Positions 18,690-21,239 of a DNA stretch of 21,239 nt are shown here, one piece after another (position 1 is the stretch's first letter; each line of letters starts with the position of its first letter). The position numbers and the translations under genes are program-made. Below the pieces are notes generated by a model. The model did no database searches. It had not been told where the DNA came from and saw only the letters and a program-made list of their open reading frames with translations. The stretch lies in contig JAYMGJ010000222.1 in NCBI GenBank assembly GCA_037178675.1, forward strand, positions 1 through 21,239, given 5' to 3'. Origin of the DNA: Scleroderma bovista. Its lineage: Eukaryota; Basidiomycota; Agaricomycetes; Boletales; Sclerodermataceae.

Positions 18690-19260
18690 ATCTCACCACC
18701 ACCACCACCACCACCACCACTAGCATCGTCAACACAACCACCACCATCAGCGACAACGACAACGGCCCCACCATGGACGACGGCGACTACAATGGCCACC
18801 ACCAGCGTTGTTGACCAGACAACAATGACAACAGCCAACACCAACGCGACAACAATGACTACCAGTAACAACACCAACCACAACCATGACCATGGCCACA
18901 GCCTGCATCGACAACACGGTCACCATCCCACCGCCAGTGTTGTCACAACCCGACGACGACCACACCACCTGCGTCGCGGCCACCATCCCACCACGAACAT
19001 TGTTGTCGCGGCCATCATCCCACCACGAACATTGTCGTCGCAACCCGATGACAACGACCGTCCTACCACCAATGCCCCCACGACCAGATGACAACGACCA
19101 CCACCACCACCACCTGCATCAATGGCGCAGCAATCACCAACAATGACAACAACAACATCCAGCCCCCAACAATGGCCACCCGTGCAATAATGACGACGAC
19201 CCCCATTCCCGTCCCTATTCCCAGCGCCAACAGCGATGACGCAACGACTCCCATCCCCTC
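18690..19260. repeat. Minisatellite block 2, CCACCA/CAACAA-rich on the plus strand (inverted relative to block 1)
   Basis: The base composition is the mirror of block 1: ACCACC and ACAAC words on the plus strand, starting with (CAC/CCA)n at 18697-18720. It contains a 32-bp tandem repeat (GTCGCGGCCACCATCCCACC...) with starts at 18973, 19005 and 19037. The pair can fold as an imperfect hairpin about the 130-base GTGT-containing spacer. Confidence 0.8.
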
Positions 19261-19911
19261 TGTACAAACATATTACTTAGCTATTTGTATTGTATTTGTA
19301 GTAGTTCTAATTAATTAATTTTTTTACTGATATAATGGAGTGAGTGCCCTCTACTGGGTACACTGGAACAACTGGGGGAGGAGTGGACTGGACTTGGAGT
19401 AGAGTTGGACAAACTGGCACAGAGTCAGTCACATGCTGTCAGCTAATTGGATGCTGATGGCCTTGTGCTCTTGCATGCTGGCTGATCAATAATTATCATA
19501 GCATTACTATAAATGACACAATGACATCCATAGATATTCCTAGTTCAGATTAATAAAATTGTTGTACACTCATTATCAATGGATGCCAGGATGATGACTG
19601 GCTGGTCAATATTTATCATAACATTACCACAAAATGACACAATGACACCCATAGATATTCCTTGTTCAGACCAATAAAATTAATACATACACTTTATCAA
19701 TAGATATCAGACTGCAAGCTGGATGATAAGAACATAAAATGTCCCCCAGAAAGTATATATCCTCATCATAGGTGTATCTTCCTGTTATTGAAAGATCAAA
19801 TATACATCTTTCTGACATCAATTGATCAGCACAAGATAATGGTTTCTAAGTAATTATCCATTTATATCATGCTGACTTCTATTTGTCAGATTTGTCTGGT
19901 CATACCAGCAC
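19261..19911. other. AT-rich stretch at the 5' side of the large Crypton intron
   Basis: No gene is visible. It includes the 120-bp tandem duplication described separately and ends at the donor region after GAG at 19912. Two donors are possible (GTGCTG at 19911 or GTATGA at 19905). Confidence 0.5.
19478..19717. repeat. Two tandem copies of a 120-bp AT-rich unit
   Basis: Units start at 19478 and 19598. Shared stretches include AATGACACAATGACA, CCATAGATATTCC, GTTCAGA and AATAAAATT in the same order and spacing. The copies differ by scattered substitutions, so the duplication is not recent. Confidence 0.85.
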
Positions 19912-20830
19912 CTCCCCAATGATAGTTGCTGGGCGGAGGAGTGCTGCCTCGCCTGCAAAGGAGGCGCTGGCTTCCCACAATGCTGGTGCCAGGGCATCAC
20001 TAAAATCCTCCTCATAGCTATGGAGCTCATCAAGCAGATACTGCATCAGGGTGTCGTTCTGCAGGGGAAAGTGAAGGAAAGAAGAAGAAAAAAAGAAGTC
20101 AGCAGTTTGGCATGTGGTGTACCCAGATAGGAAGGCCAACCAGTGTCCGAATCACTGATCAGCATTAGCACGCACCTGTTTGCCCTCTGCCCATCTGCCC
20201 CAAAATCACACACAGTGGAGGGACCATCTCTCGCCTAGCGGGGCACACATAAATCGATACTGTGCTCCTCCACATCGGAAGCAGTGTGTTGAATATGTCC
20301 CCTTTATACCAGCCCCCTTCACCACTGCATCAAGTGATTTCTGCACTGTGTCATGCAAAAGTGGTACCCCTGCCTGGAGTACCCCACTGGCTGCCACTGC
20401 GGGAAACAAGAATTTGTCCTCGCCCATAGCACAGCCAAGATGGGCATGCTCGACCCAGTTCATCCAGAAAAGGACCCAGAAGAATGAATCACACACCCTG
20501 CCCATATCTGGGTGTGGATATATTTTATAGCGGTTACCTGGTGAGTGCAGCAAGTCACACCAAACTGACAGAGCAACTAATGAAACGGATGGACGCACTG
20601 CGCAGGTCAATTTCTCTTATTCCCTTGTCGGTCTTCCTTTGCCACCCTTTGCGATTCGTCAGGTGAATCTCAAAGTATACATTGAGGTCGTTTATGATGA
20701 GTGATGCTTCATCGCCTCGCAGATACTTCAGGAAGATGCCATTTACAGTGTTTATGTCATCCACCATGACATCCCCACATTTCAGCTTCACAAGCTCAAA
20801 GTTCCTGTCAGAATCGTTTCCTCCAACGAA

Positions 20831-21239
20831 CTCCGACGAGAGTGGAGATAAGTACGAAGGGTCGTCGACGACAGGCGGAGGAGATGCGGAAGTGTTTGAG
20901 GACTTGGCTTCAGTGTATGTGCTGCGCCCTTGCGATACCTGCGTCCTCGTATTTTGGAGGACTAAGGAATGGAGAGACGGAGGTCCGACAAAGGTTGGGT
21001 TTGCCAGAAGGCAGAGGGGACAGAGGAGAGTTCGCGGGAGGTATTCAAGCTGATATTCGAACTGAGGGACAATTCCCTCAGCGTGCGGAGTACTTATACT
21101 TTACATCGGGAATGTACAGTAACTGAGAAACGGAGAGAAACATAGCGGAGACGTAGGTAAGAGTCTGTGGATGACAAATGGATGAGTAACATACACGGAA
21201 CGGAGGTCAGTGATAAGCGTAACGGATCAAAAGGTTAAC
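20831..21239. other. Right edge, upstream of the recognised recombinase exons
   Basis: On the minus strand this is a pyrimidine-rich region that should contain the start of the Crypton-like gene or its upstream exons. An open frame continues into the known exon (…NDSDRNFELVKLKCGD), preceded by Ser/Pro-rich residues, but I cannot assign a start. A short hairpin (CTGAGGGA, 4-base loop, TCCCTCAG) lies at 21062-21081. Confidence 0.45.

Larger units (their letters stand above)
11935..20830 (-). pseudogene. Crypton-like tyrosine recombinase gene with GCR1_C-like C-terminus, swollen by insertions
   Basis: Mobile-element gene joining a tyrosine recombinase domain to a C-terminal DNA-binding region, the known Crypton architecture. 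Minus-strand exons: about 20830-20599 (LTNRKGWQRKTDKGIREIDLR), 20537-20176 (GEDKFLFPAVAASGVLQAG, HDTVQKSLDAVVKGAGI, STHCFRCGGAQYRFMCAPLG), 20058-19912 (NDTLMQYLLDELHSYEEDF), about 15243-14484 (coiled-coil-like ALRMTHAALTTDMATLHKD, then linker, then WRDIVWHWM, PLKNWPHHYYNG and YYQQSLISREFL), 14414-14391 (FEENKEDW) and 12070-11935 (AYGSIIARGHTDLFKMI to stop). The catalytic HxxR (HCFR) and the Tyr in MQYLL are present. The phases agree at the recombinase and C-terminal junctions. An in-frame TGA at 20206-20208 replaces an expected Arg just before FWGRW, between the HxxR motif and the Tyr, so the protein is truncated. The frame also switches within the linker near 14950. Two introns host LTR sequence. 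The 5' end is not resolved. Confidence 0.78.

Noticed and set aside
18059..19318. Long Gly-, Thr- or Val-rich open frames on both strands of the minisatellites
   Set aside because: Triplet repeats without stop codons keep several frames open at once. There is no start context, splice signal or family similarity.
1..21239. CRISPR arrays, bacterial operons, riboswitches or rRNA
   Set aside because: There are no regularly spaced direct repeats with unique spacers, no Shine-Dalgarno-led ORFs and no rRNA-like stretches. Everything fits a fungal nuclear genome.

Overview
This window is eukaryotic and almost certainly comes from a mushroom-forming basidiomycete (Agaricomycetes). Coding signal is broken into short exons joined by introns of about 45-60 bases with GT..AG ends. 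The recognisable families are ones known to be expanded in agaricomycete genomes: a DUF6532 protein, a FunK1 fungal protein kinase, a Plavaka-type transposase with a DUF6830 C-terminus, and a Crypton-like tyrosine recombinase. I cannot name the genus. All four genes lie on the minus strand and all carry at least one lesion. This is a repeat-rich, decaying region, not ordinary housekeeping sequence.

Layout: 249-2715 is a ten-exon DUF6532 gene whose splice sites and C-terminus are well preserved, but with a frame conflict, one in-frame stop and one mutated splice donor. 2868-5256 is a FunK1 kinase pseudogene. 5312-9912 is a Plavaka/DUF6830 transposase pseudogene. It is split at 7975-9561 by a non-autonomous hAT element with an 8-bp target duplication. 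That element is itself split at 8385-9445 by a 1.06-kb foldback element with a 9-bp target duplication. The foldback arms carry two divergent RNA polymerase III type-2 (tRNA-like) internal promoters. 9913-11140 holds nothing I recognise.

11141-20830 is a single Crypton-like gene blown up by insertions. Its recombinase exons are at 20537-20176 and 20058-19912, the linker and GCR1_C-like region at about 15243-14484, a micro-exon at 14414-14391 and the last exon at 12070-11935. The 4.7-kb intron 15244-19911 contains an LTR retroelement piece (LTR B 16227-18054, leader, short gag-like ORF), two minisatellite blocks in opposite orientation (18061-18560 and 18690-19260) and AT-rich repeats. The intron 12071-14390 contains a second related LTR (LTR A 12334-14379). 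A third LTR fragment (C) lies at 11141-11353, beyond the gene's 3' end.

The window therefore records at least five generations of mobile elements inside one another. The part most worth a second look is the foldback element with back-to-back Pol III promoters nested inside the hAT element. The two target duplications let both insertion events be undone exactly on paper, and the host reading frame is restored when they are.
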